Source: Sipunculus nudus (lineage: Eukaryota; Annelida; Sipuncula; Golfingiida; Sipunculidae). From it: a stretch of DNA of 64,000 nt. How positions within the stretch are numbered: position 1 is the stretch's first letter; each line of letters begins with the position of its first letter. The notes beneath the pieces were generated by a model, which had not been told where the DNA came from, did not search any database, and worked only from the letters and a program-made list of their open reading frames with translations. The DNA lies in the NCBI GenBank assembly GCA_026874595.1, contig CM049321.1:13035479-13099478 (forward strand), written 5' to 3'. Positions 24,970 through 37,189 of this stretch are shown here, in pieces. The position numbers were made by a program, and so were the translations under genes.

Positions 24970-26282
24970 GGTGGGAGTAGTGTATGTATAAAACTATGTT
25001 TGTATAAGGAACAAGAGATCAAGCTGTCAGAGCATTAAGGAAAATTGGGAATGGAGGAAAACGAGTCAATATTTGCAACTCATTAATCTTGGTTAACTTT
25101 GGCTTAAGTTAGGCAAGCATCATAGCTACATGGTTTTTATAGCTTTACCAGTTTAACCAGCCATAAACATGGGCACCTGGACTTGTTGCACAGGGTTGAT
25201 AAATTAGCATGTTCTTCTACATACGTGATCATGAGCGCGGTCACGGGTCCCCTCTTTGAATCATTAAGCTGGAAAAAAGGTTAAAAAGGCAGACAGGGGT
25301 CCCCTTTGACACAGTCACTTTGCTATCAAAAACAAGGACGTAGAAACATAACAAACTTTTAAAGGATTCTTGATGAGGTATTATGAGCAAGTATGGCGTC
25401 ATCGGCCGTGGGACTGATTGTGCAAGTATGACACAAAGAATCGTATTCACAAATAACGTTTATTTATACAGAATATTTCAATTTTTCGATGAAAATATCA
25501 ACAATACTCATCATTAATGATTTTTTTTTTCAATAATAACGGATTGGGAACACGTTTCTTTTGCTTTTACACAGCACATTCATAAAATGATTAACATATG
25601 TTCCACCATCTACCTATGCCTAGATTCTTCAACAACTTTTTTAGAGTCTTAATGTCCGACTTGTATGTGATTTTATTTGACAAAACCGCAGACGGTTATA
25701 ACATAAAATACGCATATTCTAAGCAGGATTGACGTATATGTGCCGAGGGTCTCTTGTGCGGCTTAGCAGCCCGCATAAATGTGTGTATGTGTGTACGTTT
25801 TAAATCGTTTATGTAAAGGCAAAAATGTACAGGCAAAAATATAAAAAAAGGTCAGTAACACGTAATGGAACACGTGATCAGCCTTGATACTACATACAGT
25901 CCGTGCCTTGTAGCACTTTTTAAAGGTTATAAATTAAATCAACCTTTCATTCAATTAAGAAAAAAAAACTTAGTCCTGTTTTGTTTTAATGAAGTTTACA
26001 AGGATGATAAAACGATTTTGTTTAACCAGATTCTGATTACATTTGCATGGTTCTCAAAGGGATGGAAAACCGGGCCCTCATGTCACCTGAATTTCAGCGG
26101 AGTTTCAAACCCTCCTGAAGTGACATGGCCGTGAATCATTTCTGCAGACGTTCACTATACATACACTCACTATTAAGTTACATGGCCCAGCGGGTACTTT
26201 GTAAGCTGATGCCCCATGCATGCACCCGTGTCGTCATTTTAAGAGCGTTTGTTGACTGCATGTCCCGATTTTGACCTTGAAA
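24963..26282. other. Non-genic stretch
   Basis: Short open frames only, none with recognisable similarity. I see nothing else supportable. Confidence 0.5.
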
Positions 26283-26985
26283 GGTACGGTACATTAATGG
26301 TACAGAAGAGCAGTTCTGTTGTAACCTCACACGGAATCCACGTGCATGGTTTGTTTATGTCACTAAAAAAGAGACCTAACTGTTCCCCTGTATGGTCGTT
26401 AGCTTTATAAATTCGTTTAATCCAAGCCCAAATTTGAATATGTGGCCTCAGCAAAAAAAAAAAAAAAAAAAAAGAGCAATAGGCTATTCCGCTAATTGAT
26501 ATTAATGTAGCCGGGTGTCTTATTACAGTTTATTCCTCAAGTAAGTTCAGAGTGTTCGAGATTCATCCGTCTCCTTTCATGAATGCCTTACTTCTTCGCA
26601 ATGTGGGAGTATAACATTCATTTACTTAAATAAGAAAAATCGCTCAATGGAAAGAAATAAATTTTTCTATATATGGAGTCATAATTGTATATCCATTTGA
26701 TATATGTGGGACGCTAATTTTTTACTATGAACTCACTTAAGGAGGACTCTATGTGAAGACACCCGGCTACTTATTAAAATAATTAATCTAAATTTGTAGC
26801 CTAATGCTCTTGCTGGCCACCTATTTAAATTTGGGCTTAAACTATACTATATATAATTATAAAGCTACCGACCACGTGGAGTCAGGCACATGTCCTTCTC
26901 CGTTACATAACCCGTGCACGTGGATTGCAGCGTGACTTAACAGCAGAACTGTTCTTCCGTACTATTGATGTACCACGCTGGGTCT
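26283..26985. repeat. Long imperfect inverted repeat (arms about 240-270 bp)
   Basis: Left arm 26283 to about 26550 and right arm about 26725-26985 are inverted relatives. Paired blocks include GGTACATTAATGGTACAGAAG with GGTACATCAATAGTACGGAAG (inverted), AATCCACGTGCA, GTTAGCTTTATAAATT with GGTAGCTTTATAATTA, AAGCCCAAATTTGAAT with AAGCCCAAATTTAAAT, and GTAGCCGGGTGTCTT exact. The spacer is about 170 bp with no gene. It looks like a foldback or MITE-type element or an inverted duplication. Confidence 0.8.
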
Positions 26986-27769
26986 CTTGAAACATAAAAT
27001 ATGCTTTTCTGGTTTGTATTTCAGACAAAAAGGCCGATAGAAATAGCCAGAATAAGGACAAAAGGTTAAAAATGTCGCAGCAAAATTTCTGTTTGCTCGG
27101 TTCATTTTCGTAAGGTATATAATTTGATATACAAAAGGTCTACCGATTGGAAATCTGAATACTTTACGTATTTTTATACCAGTAGTGGCAATTTCTAAAA
27201 ATATAAGACTTTGATATAAATGATATTACAAATCCTCATTTCAGTCACACCAGTGACAACTACGGTACTAAGGTAAGAAAACTTATGGTTTTATGACATT
27301 AGATACTAAAAAGTGTCGAACTAATGTTACAATTTTCCCCATGGGTTGATTTTGATAGACTTTTAGTATGCCTAACTACATACCTTAGGGAAATGTATTG
27401 TGCAAACAGAACTTATGTTGCAATAATTTTTTATTATCTTTAGTAATTATTCAGGTATATAATACAATTACCAGCATTGTTGTTTTGAAGTAAGAGGTAG
27501 TCAAGATAAGGAAAGGCCATCAAGATTTAGTCTAACCCTCGCTCTTTCCGTGTTTAACTTTTTAAAATGCATCTCCTAGCCATTATTTCCTTTCCTTGAT
27601 TTTTAACCATTTATGGAGCCACAATAGCTTACATGTCTGTACTATACTATCTGTATGTTGCACATTCCGACCCCCCATATGATACTGGTTGAACTATACT
27701 ATCGCCTCACTTTTTCACTCTGCGAATTCCACAGAAAAAAAAAGAATATTGTTTTAATGACTTTTATTA
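26986..27769. other. Non-genic stretch with weak exon-like signals
   Basis: Acceptor-like TATTTCAG at 27025 and TTTCAG near 27243, with donor-like GTAAGA at 27272, bracket short open pieces. No family resemblance supports calling exons. Confidence 0.35.
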
Positions 27770-28670
27770 TCTATTATAAAGTTATATCAGTACATGTAAA
27801 GACATACTGAAAAGATGAAATCAAGTATGATCTAGTTATCTGGATTTTGCCCAACAATGTTAAATTCCTTGTCTTCCAGACTTAGGCTGCTTGCTTAATC
27901 TTTTTAATTTTATCTTCAAAATGTAAATAGGCAGCCTTTTCTTTATTATGAGAAGTGTATGCCTAGTACTTTAATATGTTCCTTTGACCATTTTATTTTC
28001 ATTGGGTTCTCTAATTGATTTACTTTAAATTCAATCCTCATTCCTACTGATTTTTCCTTGTTAAATATTAATTGATTTCGATTTCAATTGTTTGATTTCT
28101 TTTATTAGTTTATTTCCAGAGTCAATGTTTGACAGATCATCTGCAAAAAGAAGCAATTTAATTTCATGTCCAAAAATATAAACTCCTTTTTTGTTATCAT
28201 TCTTTCTGTCATGGATAGCGAACATTCCATTCCACAAGAGAACCAAATATTGAGACAATGAAACCCCCTGTCTCACACCTCTGTCAATGGGAAAGTAATG
28301 AGATCATTCTATAATTTATAACGCAATTCTGAATATTATTATGCAATATTTTGATCCAACCAATAAATGAAAATCCAAATTTAAAATGTTTATTACTTGA
28401 AATAAGAAAAGGCCTTTCTAATGAGTCTAATGTTTTTTCAAAGTCTAAAACTAGAATTACGCTTTCTATACTATATTTTTTGGTATAATTAATTATTTCT
28501 GTGATGAGTCTGATGCTGCTAAAAATATCTCTTCCTTGAACAAAGCCAGCCTGATTTGAAAGAATTAATTTTTTTAGTGTGAGAGTGCTTTTGATCCAAT
28601 CTTCTGAAACGAAATAATAAAATTGGTCTGCAATTTGGTAATTTTGTACGGTCTTTATTTTAATCAATTG
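27770..28670 (-). pseudogene. L1/Tx1-like LINE reverse-transcriptase fragment
   Basis: The minus strand reads NQAGFVQGRDIFSSIRLI (28560-28510), ILVLDFEKTLDSLE, FIGWIKILHNNI, then RGVRQGVSLSQYL and LLLFADDL near 28135. Further down, QLENPMKIKWSKEHIKVLGI and VWKTRNLTLLGKIQI are read in other frames. These are the order and motifs of L1-type polymerases: QxGFxxGR, F-x-K-A-F-D-S, RGxRQGxxLSxYL, FADD. The usual KAFDS is KTLDS here, and frameshifts and stops are present. The 5' and 3' ends are missing. Confidence 0.85.
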
Positions 28671-29700
28671 ATGTGATTGGTGCTTGTTTTTGTGATGATG
28701 ATAATTCCCCTACTTCATATGAGTAATTCAGAAATTCAAATAAATATTTTCAAATAATAATAAAGGAGGAAAATGACATTTATATCGGCAGACATAAGAT
28801 CAACACAGGTGGCGCCACCACCAGCGCAACACCACATACGATTCTATGGAATGATTAATTATGACTTTAAAACTTAAATGCAGAAAGACCATTTCAGCCT
28901 TCAAAAGGAGGTAAAATAGGTTGCGCCACCTAAAGCTTACTTTGGCATACTAGTATTCATTACATGATCAAGAAGTTTACAAAGTTTCGTGATCATAGCT
29001 ATAGTTATTGTTGAGATATTTGTTAACAAACGGCGGATGGTTGGCAGTGGACAGCGGACATTATTTTTATATGAAGATCTGTGACATCACTGTTAGCCAC
29101 TTTATATATTTAAACTATTTTTTTTTTCAAATAAAAATATCCGGTGACAATAAGCTAGACTTTATCCAGAACATATTAATAAGGTCTATTTACATTTAAA
29201 TTATTTTTGAAATTTTCAAAATTATATTTATTACATCAGGAAATGTAAAATAAACATCGTTTACTCTTTGTAGGATAACCTAAACATGTTTGGCCTTTGG
29301 AAACCCATAGACTGACACATGAGCAATTGACCTAACTATGAACTCTGTGTGACCTCAATCGCATATTCATTAATTTAATAATCATGAGCAAAGCAGTTGC
29401 GAGCAACCAATCAGGTTACCGTTGGCAATGTAAACATTCAGTCACCTGACAAGCCCTAAATTTGCATTATTTGGGCAATTCTCACAAACAGAACACATGT
29501 GGTCTGTACCAGTACCCTGTCAGCAAGTTTTCAGGATATTTTTTTTTTTACAAAGGAAAAAATATTTTAAAATTTAGTTAAAACTTAGAAAAGTTAGAAT
29601 CTATTCCTTCCACTGAATCAATAACAGACAAATTACCCAAAATATAGCTAAACACTTAACAATTATTATGATTCATTGATCGACAGAGAACAGAGAGCTT
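28671..29700. other. Non-genic stretch with two GGTGGCGCCACC-type sites
   Basis: GGTGGCGCCACC at 28808-28819 and GGTTGCGCCACC at 28919-28930, 111 bp apart, followed by sequence resembling the intronic repeat at 58.7-59.9 kb (AAGTTTCGTGATC...GAGATATT). This is probably a decayed copy of that element. The rest is featureless. Confidence 0.5.
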
Positions 29701-29723
29701 CCGGGTGATGACTGCAGTCAATG

Positions 29724-29810
29724 TGACGTCATACGCGACCGACCCTTGTGACGTATTTGTGACGTCAATATTGTCTTATAAACAGCTCTCGCAACCATAG
29801 AAAGCCGTCT
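29724..29810 (+). promoter_or_regulatory. CRE-rich, TATA-containing promoter-like cluster
   Basis: TGACGTCA (the consensus cAMP response element) occurs at 29724-29731 and 29760-29767, with a half-site GTGACGTA between them. TATAAA at 29777-29782 follows 10 bp later, and the sequence after it (29783-29830) is less AT-rich than the surroundings. This is the layout of a CREB/ATF-responsive core promoter. No clear exon follows directly, so the target is unknown; the nearest plus-strand gene-like sequence is the degenerate TMEM163-like exon at 34459. Confidence 0.35.
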
Positions 29811-29949
29811 GTGTAGGAGCGTATTTGCAGCTCATTAGCATAATTAGGTCAAAGAGGCGGTGCATAAAGGCTGTGGTGGTCAGGTATAACGTTTTAACAC
29901 CAAGGTCGGCTGATGACACACCCCGCATAAAACCATGGGAGCAGTTTGT

Positions 29950-30255
29950 CGGGGGACAGGGAAACCAGAAGCGGATCAAGGGGAGGGGTCCAGGGGGTCC
30001 GGACACCCCCCCCCCCCCCCCCAACCCTTTTTTTTCTGTCGCCGCAACTTTTATTTAGGGTTTTCAGACCAAAAGATACGGCCTGGACCCCCCTTTTTCC
30101 AGTCCTGGGGACCGATTTTAGTTTTTTTAAGAATCCTCCTGGGTTGGACCCCCCCCCCCCCGGCCAAAATCCTGGATCCGCCTCTGAGAACATGCCAACC
30201 CTCCTCCCTAAAAACACAAACACTTTCTCAAACGGGGGGGGGGGGGGGGCATTTT
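29950..30255. repeat. GC-rich repeat with C/G runs
   Basis: AGCGGATCAAGGGGAGGGG, C-runs at 30006-30022 and 30151-30161, ATCCTGGATCCGCCTCTGAG, and a G-run at 30234-30249. The GGATCC-containing ends resemble the short repeats next to C/G runs at 10220 and 20395. The overlapping proline/glycine-rich open frames are artefacts of this. Confidence 0.6.
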
Positions 30256-30807
30256 AATGTTAATTAAATATATGTCATTTTGTCATTGAAAAAATCTCTT
30301 TTTCAATCCGTAAACTACCCATTTATTAACAATAATGTGAGACAGTGTTAATGTTTTACTCAAATATCAATGAACTGTAGCCTCGCAGATACAATAGTAA
30401 AAAAAATGACAGAATACTAAAATGACAGATAATATGATATGATCCACATGTTTCCACGACATTGTGGTATCCAGCAATTAAATAATCAAATAATATCATG
30501 CATATATGTTTTATAGATTAGAATGTTAGGGCGGAGGATTTTACGTTCTGTTAGTTTCTTAAGCAATACTCGCCCTGTAATTTTATACTCAAATCGCTTC
30601 AATATTAATTATATCATGAATTAAAATTTTAAAAATTGTCCATACCGCATGAGGTTGACAGCCCTGCCATGTCGGGACCTTTCGGCTCGTTTCTGAATTC
30701 TGGTTCTACTATAATATAAACTTATTTATTTTACATAAATTGTAAAATGATAATTATTACTAATTGCGACACTCTCCATGGCTCAAATGTTGGCGTTTGA
30801 TAGAGTG

Positions 30808-30942
30808 TAGAGGTGGAGGCAACCGGAGAACCCGAAGAAAACCTCCGACATCTGACGGGCAACTAGAACCCACACTTATAGCCATGCCGGGGATTGAACA
30901 GGAGAGAGCCGAGCGTTTTACCCCTCGACTGTCCAGGCCTCC
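30808..30942 (-). repeat. tRNA-derived SINE, copy 2
   Basis: The minus strand runs from GGCCTGGACAGTCGAGGGG to GTTCAATCCCC (B-box-like) and then GAGGTTTTCTTCGGGTTCTCC, parallel to 4390-4530. It is diverged from that copy by roughly a quarter. Confidence 0.6.
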
Positions 30943-33430
30943 GATAACATCATTATTTTTACAGTACCAAAACCTACACACACACATACACACCCTAACA
31001 CACACACAGCGGAAGGATGTTGCGTCGCTGCATGTTTTGTCCGAGAGGGGGCGACCTGAGAGAGATCACATTAGATGAACCACGGATCACGAACAGAACA
31101 TCGTGTATATTAATTTGATTAATTTGAGAGAGTGAAAGACCCTGGCTTGACCTGTGAAAGGGTGAATGGAGACGTTTGGTTCCCCAGGGGCAGTCTACAA
31201 GCATGAAGTGTCATCTCCAACTTGTTCACACTTGAGTGCTCTATTACATAAATGGTAAGAAAGTTAAGTCTGTTTTTATACATACTTCTAATTCAAAATT
31301 TTTTTTATATTTGATTTAAAAGACTTGTGTGTCACTTGCACTATTACTGTACTACTAGCCATGAAAACCGAATTTTGTATGATGTAAATGGACATTTCTA
31401 GGCCAATATTATTACCAAGAGTTACTTTTTCTGACCGGTTGTTCCGAATCTTTTCAGCCTGAGTTTGATGTTCAAGGCAACTTGGAAGAGATATTATAAT
31501 GATATAGTCCCAAATACATTGCTTAAATAGCAGGCCCATTTAGAGTGTTTATGATTTGAATCAGGGATAGTATATTAAAAATGTAATTGAGTCAATTACA
31601 TGATTTCTTATAAATGAAAGTAATTTGTAATTTAACAGGCAGAAAAGTAACTGAAGTAATTAAAATGTAAATCAGTTACTCTTCATTTTAATTGTAATTG
31701 TGATTAATTATAAATGCGAATTTGGGTGATTGTAGTTATGATTGCAATTCGGACGTATTTTATCATTATAATTGTCATTAATTATATTTGCTTGTAACTG
31801 GCTCCAGCCCTGCTTTGAATTGCCAATAATACAACCTTTTCGAGTTAAATAAAAAAACATTACAACTCAAAATATACTGTGTTCCACAAGCGTGTGTCAA
31901 CCTGATTTATAGAGATAATTTTCTTAAAGTTTATATATTTCATTAATTTCCAGGAAGGTGCAAATGGAATGGAAATGACAATCAAGCATTTTAAAACACA
32001 TCTCCAGTTTATGTTAAACAACATTTTGCATTCTCAAGTGATCTGAGAGATCAGGTGTGTTCCTACATGAGTATCTTTCTATGTTTTGGCTGGTCATTTT
32101 TTTAGAGTATTTGTCTGACATCATTCATTCAGCAGCTTTCCACTAAGGCTCCTTTACATGTGACCAGTGACCTCGACCGCCATATGTGGGGCTGATATGT
32201 TTTAAAAAGTAGACCGATTCCTCATATTTGAAATAATTGTTAACTAAATAATGTATAAGATAGATTTTTATTTTCCTTGTTGAAAACTAGGCCCGTTTAT
32301 TTTCTACCATTTATATTATACCATTTTCCCACTTGAAATGTAATCAACAAAAACAGATGGGCATGAGGTGATGGAAAGGGGCTACGGAATCACGATATTC
32401 TGTATATTACTTAATTACATATGTTTTTAGCTCAGCTTACATAATTCATTTGAGCTCTAGTTATATTCCATTATCACTCGTCCGTATGCCCATCCGTCTA
32501 TCCGTTCTTCCGTTGATAGGTACGTTCCATGCATAAGCATTGAATATATTAAGGTTATAATGTATATTTTGGTCTCATTTTATGGCCAATGCTATTATAC
32601 TATTAATTAAAGTTTTGACATCTGCATATGTCATAGGGGAACCTATCTTCCATATTTTTTAAGTTAGCACAACTTGTAATCCAAAAATAAATCCAAATTT
32701 TTTTTTTAACCCATCATAGGCCCCATAAGGTATACATTATTTTAAACCTAGTACAGTGCTATTTCTGATGTAATACATATTTTTTTAACTTTTCATTCAT
32801 TTTAAAATGATTTGTAACAAAAAATAAAATTAAAAGGTCACTATTTTTAGCACCCAGTAACAGAAAGCGACCTATCAGTGAACTTTTATCAAACTATACA
32901 TCACAATATCTCAAAATTGTTTTTTTAAACGATTTGTCTTTCTTGTTGAAAAAAAAATGAAATAGAGACATGAGAGAGAAAAAATGACACTTTAGAGATA
33001 ATATGGTGCTAAAAATTGCTTGCTGATTTTACTTGGTGCTTAAAAAAGCGTAACATTTAAAAATTAAAAGAAAAATAATTATGTGAAAATATCATATTAA
33101 AATCGTATCATGCCAAACATGTATAGCACACCAACAGAAAGAACACAGTTACATATAATCACATTTGAGTGTATGCATTTTCTTGTATTCAAGACTGCAT
33201 GTTTAAAGATAGGATATTCTGGTTTCTTTCAAATAAATCACCTAGCTTTTACATGCTTATACCGATCTCAGGAAATGTTAGAAAAAAAAATATTTTTGAA
33301 CTCTTTCAACAAAAGGTAGAGCTGATTTTTATCGAATATTTCATAATGCAGCTAAGGTATCTGACATCAGAAACTGGGAGAAAACAACTTTTTATTTAAC
33401 AGTTTCAACAAAAGGTATAACTATTTTTTT
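30943..33430. other. Non-genic AT-rich stretch
   Basis: Nothing coding is supported. The part at 31560-31800 is an ATTA/AATT-rich degenerate repeat. About 32425-32520 (TTTAGCTCAGC... then CCGTCTATCCGTTC) resembles the TTTTAGCTCACC/CCGTCCGTC repeat common in mollusc genomes. Confidence 0.45.
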
Positions 33431-33432
33431 CA

Positions 33433-33436
<4 letters not shown>

Positions 33437-33505
<69 letters not shown>
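33437..33505. repeat. (AT)n microsatellite
   Basis: A perfect TA run of about 69 bases, 86 bp before the foldback element at 33591. Confidence 0.9.
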
Positions 33506-33507
<2 letters not shown>

Positions 33508-33590
33508 ATGTAACTGTAGTATCTAATCTGATTTACCATCAGGAAAAACAGAAAATGTTTACTCCATGAAATTCCTTTTAGAAGTTTATT

Positions 33591-33900
33591 CACGCAGCGG
33601 TTACACGCCGCAGTCGTTCCCGAGCTCCTTCGTTTTAACCGCTGCTTTTTTTTTATAAAATATGTCGGGTTCTCACCTTGCATTAGGGCTGGCATAGGAA
33701 TCAGACCAACGAGAGGGGTGTTGAGGGTTGAAAACTTGGAGTTGGATGCACAATGCGATACCACGCTCTCATTGGTCTGATAACAATTGTTTGCTCTGTG
33801 CGAGCCCTAGTGGTGAAACTCGCAAAATCCTGCTATGCATAGCAGCGATTAAAACGAACGAGGTCTGGCACACCTGCAGTGTATAACCGCTGCCTGGAGC
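33591..33900. mobile_element. Foldback-type element enclosing a SINE-like core
   Basis: The arm 33591-33645 (CAGCGGTTACAC...GTTTTAACCGCTGC) pairs inversely with 33842-33896 (GCAGCGATTAAAACG...TATAACCGCTGC). The core at about 33690-33835 reads, on the minus strand, with A-box-like and B-box-like blocks (GAGAGCGTGGTATC, GTTTTCAACCC). A single arm is found in TMEM163-like intron 5. Confidence 0.6.
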
Positions 33901-34384
33901 GTAGTTCTGGGGCTTTATCATGTGGTTTATGCGTTTCCCTTTGTGGACTGCTTTTACATTCGTGGCTGTTTTAGAAGAGAGCACCGCCTCGTTTTCACTT
34001 ACGAAGAGTATATTTTACTTTATTTGGTCCCACTCTCCCCTATGTTTTGGATGAATTTTATTATTTTACACAGACAATGAACCGAACAATTTCTCTTCCA
34101 AAGGCAAAACGGGATTGGAATTAGAAACTAGATTCCAATTGGGAAGACAAAAAAAAAAGTAAAATATCATTTTGGCTTGCATGCAGATAGCACGTCAGCC
34201 AAGGTGGCGCCACCTGCAAGTTACATACACATCCCTATCATATAAAATATTCCTGTAAAATTTCTGGTGCTGATAATTATGGTGACAGGCATTATATTAT
34301 GCACATACATTAAATCATAAAATAATACAATCAGCAAAGTCTAAAGTTCCATGGTGCCGTATATATTCCATGTATATTTATATG

Positions 34385-34552
34385 ATAGACAGCTTGTCAC
34401 CATAATGATGATAGACCTATGAATGACAGCCTGACACCATATTGATAAAATCATTTCAGCTTGACACCATATTGGGTTCCTTGACATTGGCTGTCGTCAT
34501 CTGGCGCTACACGGGATCCGACCAGATTATACACTTGGATAACTATTGAAGC
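34385..34552 (+). pseudogene. Exon-4-like remnant of a second TMEM163-like gene
   Basis: After TCATTTCAG, the frame from 34459 reads LDTILGSLTLAVVIWRYTGS, aligning position by position with exon 4 of the intact gene (LDTMMDALTSFVMIWRFCGS). The second Asp of the DxxxD zinc pair is Gly here. The frame then reaches TGA after LDNY, and no GT donor lies where the intact gene has one. The acceptor region is preceded by two near-copies of CAGCTTGACACCATATTG, at 34388 and 34427. This is a decayed exon or, less likely, one used with an altered end. Confidence 0.65.
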
Positions 34553-35208
34553 TAGAGACTTTATTCAGGAATATTAACTTTATTTAATCGAGATTTGATT
34601 GTATACCAGAAATTAGACCATATTTTTTTAAATTCATTAGCATAAATGTAAAATCGGTACCTTAAATTTTTCCCAACTTTGACCATGGCAATTTTTTCTA
34701 GTATGCACTGTTGATTGATTTTTTCACAGCATGTATACATAAGGATTCAATCTTTTGAAAATCTGAAATTTGAACAATTTTCAACAATTGGCTTAGTTAT
34801 ATTATTTTTTTTGGGGGGGGGGGGGGGCTCTTTTATATCTACTTGCCATCTTCTGGTCTCCTGAGGTCACTTAATACAGCAGGTTGTCTGATTAGTAATA
34901 CATCACTGGCAGAGTATCTCCTGCTGTTACAGGTGAACAGTTATTCTGGTAATTCTCTCCCCTCCCCCCCCCCCCCACCACGACCAACACACACAGACAT
35001 TGTAATATATACCAAGCAATATATGTTATTGTTTGAACTGTATTTCCATAAGTGAAAGCCATTTCCATTTCAATGTACAAAACTCGTCTTGTAATAGTTA
35101 TATAAGGAGTAATCCAGAAGATGCCATGTTGTGGTAATTGTAATGATATGTGATATATAATGATGAGTGACACAGTTTTATAGAGTGGCCTGTAAAGTGG
35201 AGACACCT

Positions 35209-36864
35209 GGGGGGTGTTTCATTAACATTGTAAATGACTTAAGTCCAAACCCGGGACTAAAGCCCTAAAACCGACTTGCCTAAGTCCGAGAGTTAAGTCC
35301 GATTTAATAACGCTGGTTTAACAAAGCCCGACTTAAGCCTGGGAAATCCCCTTTTCAGCGCCACCTAACGGCCGGCAGAACGCGGGAACGGAACAGAAGG
35401 GAACACATTAATTTAGGGCTATATATAGTGTCACTTCTTTTATATGGATGCAGGATTTTAACCTCAATGGTTGTGGATTAGAAAAATTAGGCCTAGTAAC
35501 ATTTGTCTGACTGGATGTTTGAAGTGACATGTCCTGGAAACTTGTACAACCACGTACTATTAACAGTATTATTATATAATTATTTATAATTCCTTTTAAT
35601 AGTTTTATACCATTAATGGCATTATTGGCATTAGCTCACGAGTACGAGTGCGTCTTTTTTCTATCAAGGTGGGGGGATGACTTGCACACAAACACACACA
35701 TATTACAATTAATTATAAGGTTTAGGAAAATAAGGTATTAATAATACCTTAAAATTAATAAAACATAATACTATCATGTTTCCGGTATAAGATAATTCTA
35801 TGCCGGGTTTAGATATATTTCATAGTTAACTCATAAATGGTACAAAAGTCTATAAATATATTTTTGTAAATGTTTTTTTTTTGCAATATATAGTGAATAG
35901 TGCCCCCCCCCCCCTTCCCCCCCCCTATATTGACGCCCCTGTTCTATGAAGTTTGATGTTAAGTGTTAAAGTCTAAGATTCTAGAAATTCATTTCAATGA
36001 AAGCTGTTAATTTTTATTTTAAATCATATCGATTATTATTCGTGACAGAGACCATGCAGTAGCTAACAAAAAATAAAAAAACGTGTTTTAAACACTTTCT
36101 CTACTTGGGATGGACATAATTAATTTCACTTCATTGTTATATTTATATCATATGGCAGTCATGATGGATAGTCAGATCAAAGATATTAGTACAGTGAAAT
36201 ATTTATAATAATCAGTATACAGTGTAATTGTATGATATAAATCATCTGTATATTGATCATTATACATGTATCTATAAAAATGCTACTATAGTAAAGGAAT
36301 GACAGCTCAGGCAGATCAGGAGAAATTTGTTTTGTTCAGGTTCTCACACGAATGTCAAGGACGCTACACTTTTATTTAGCAAGCTTCCTTGGTAATAGCA
36401 AATAGGCTACCTGTCAGTTTCGCTAATTAACTAGTCATTTGCAACTGTTTTTAAGTGCTGATTTACGCCTCTTTAATATCTATTTTGTACCTCGCCCGCT
36501 CGGCCCCGCATCGAGGGGATGAGTACCGTGGCCAGCTGCACAAGGAGCATCAAAGTGACCGTTCTGGGAAACCAGCAACAGGCAGTCACCTCCCTGTCAT
36601 CATATATGCCGATAGGCTTGCTCTGTTTCCATATAATACGCTAATCAAGTTGAATTTTGTGCCGGATATGCCTCCAAACAGTGTGTCATGTGGCCATGTT
36701 TTCCAGACTTAAGCCTGCTACCTGACAGGCTTGAGGCTTAAGCCCCCAAACGGACTTAAGTCATTTTTGGTATTTTTATTGAATCGGGCTTAACTCTTCA
36801 GCTGGGTGGCTTAAGTCAAAATCGGTCATTTTCGGGCTTAAGTCAGTTTATTGAAACACCCCCC
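35209..36864. mobile_element. 1.66-kb DNA element with long terminal inverted repeats
   Basis: The left end GGGGGGTGTTTCATTAAC is the inverted complement of the right end GTTTATTGAAACACCCCCC with one or two mismatches. Homology continues about 90 bp inwards with repeated GACTTAAGTCCG-type motifs on both sides. There is no transposase frame. The CA(G)nGGTGTTTCA start recalls a widespread class of DNA elements in marine invertebrates, but I cannot assign a superfamily. No clean target-site duplication was seen. A C-run interrupts it at about 35905-35927. Confidence 0.75.
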
Positions 36865-37189
36865 TGTTGTTAGTACATGTAATGAATGACGCGCATGCGT
36901 ACTGAGACTCATGTCAGCCTTACTCGTGCCTTAATTATGTACTAACTGTACTAATAATACAAAACGTACAACAAAACATCACAGTTATGTGGCATTTTTA
37001 ATTTTTAAAATTAATTTCCTTTTAAATAATTTTAACAAATTTTGAATTCAAAATTATTAAATATATCAGTATACATAATTAGATAACAAAAATTCTAAGC
37101 GGACTTTGAAAAAAAGGGATTGGTGTCTTTAACACCTCAGGAGTTATTCATTTAATTTGGAGTTAATTTGAAATTATATTATCAAGATA

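Noticed and set aside
27025-27280. Two short exon-like pieces between acceptor and donor signals, as first exons of the TMEM163 duplicate
   Set aside because: The translations do not resemble exons 1 or 2, and the phases could not be linked to the exon at 34459.
29935-30267. Overlapping proline- or glycine-rich open frames on both strands
   Set aside because: They are produced by C and G runs and a GC-rich short repeat.
34074-34160. Possible exon-2-like segment (NEPNNFSSKGKTGLELETR) of the TMEM163 duplicate
   Set aside because: Only a vague acidic resemblance to the linker before TM1, and no transmembrane segment follows.
36455-36712. 85-residue frame inside the 1.66-kb TIR element as a transposase remnant
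   Set aside because: No DDE or other transposase motif is visible; too short and low in similarity.
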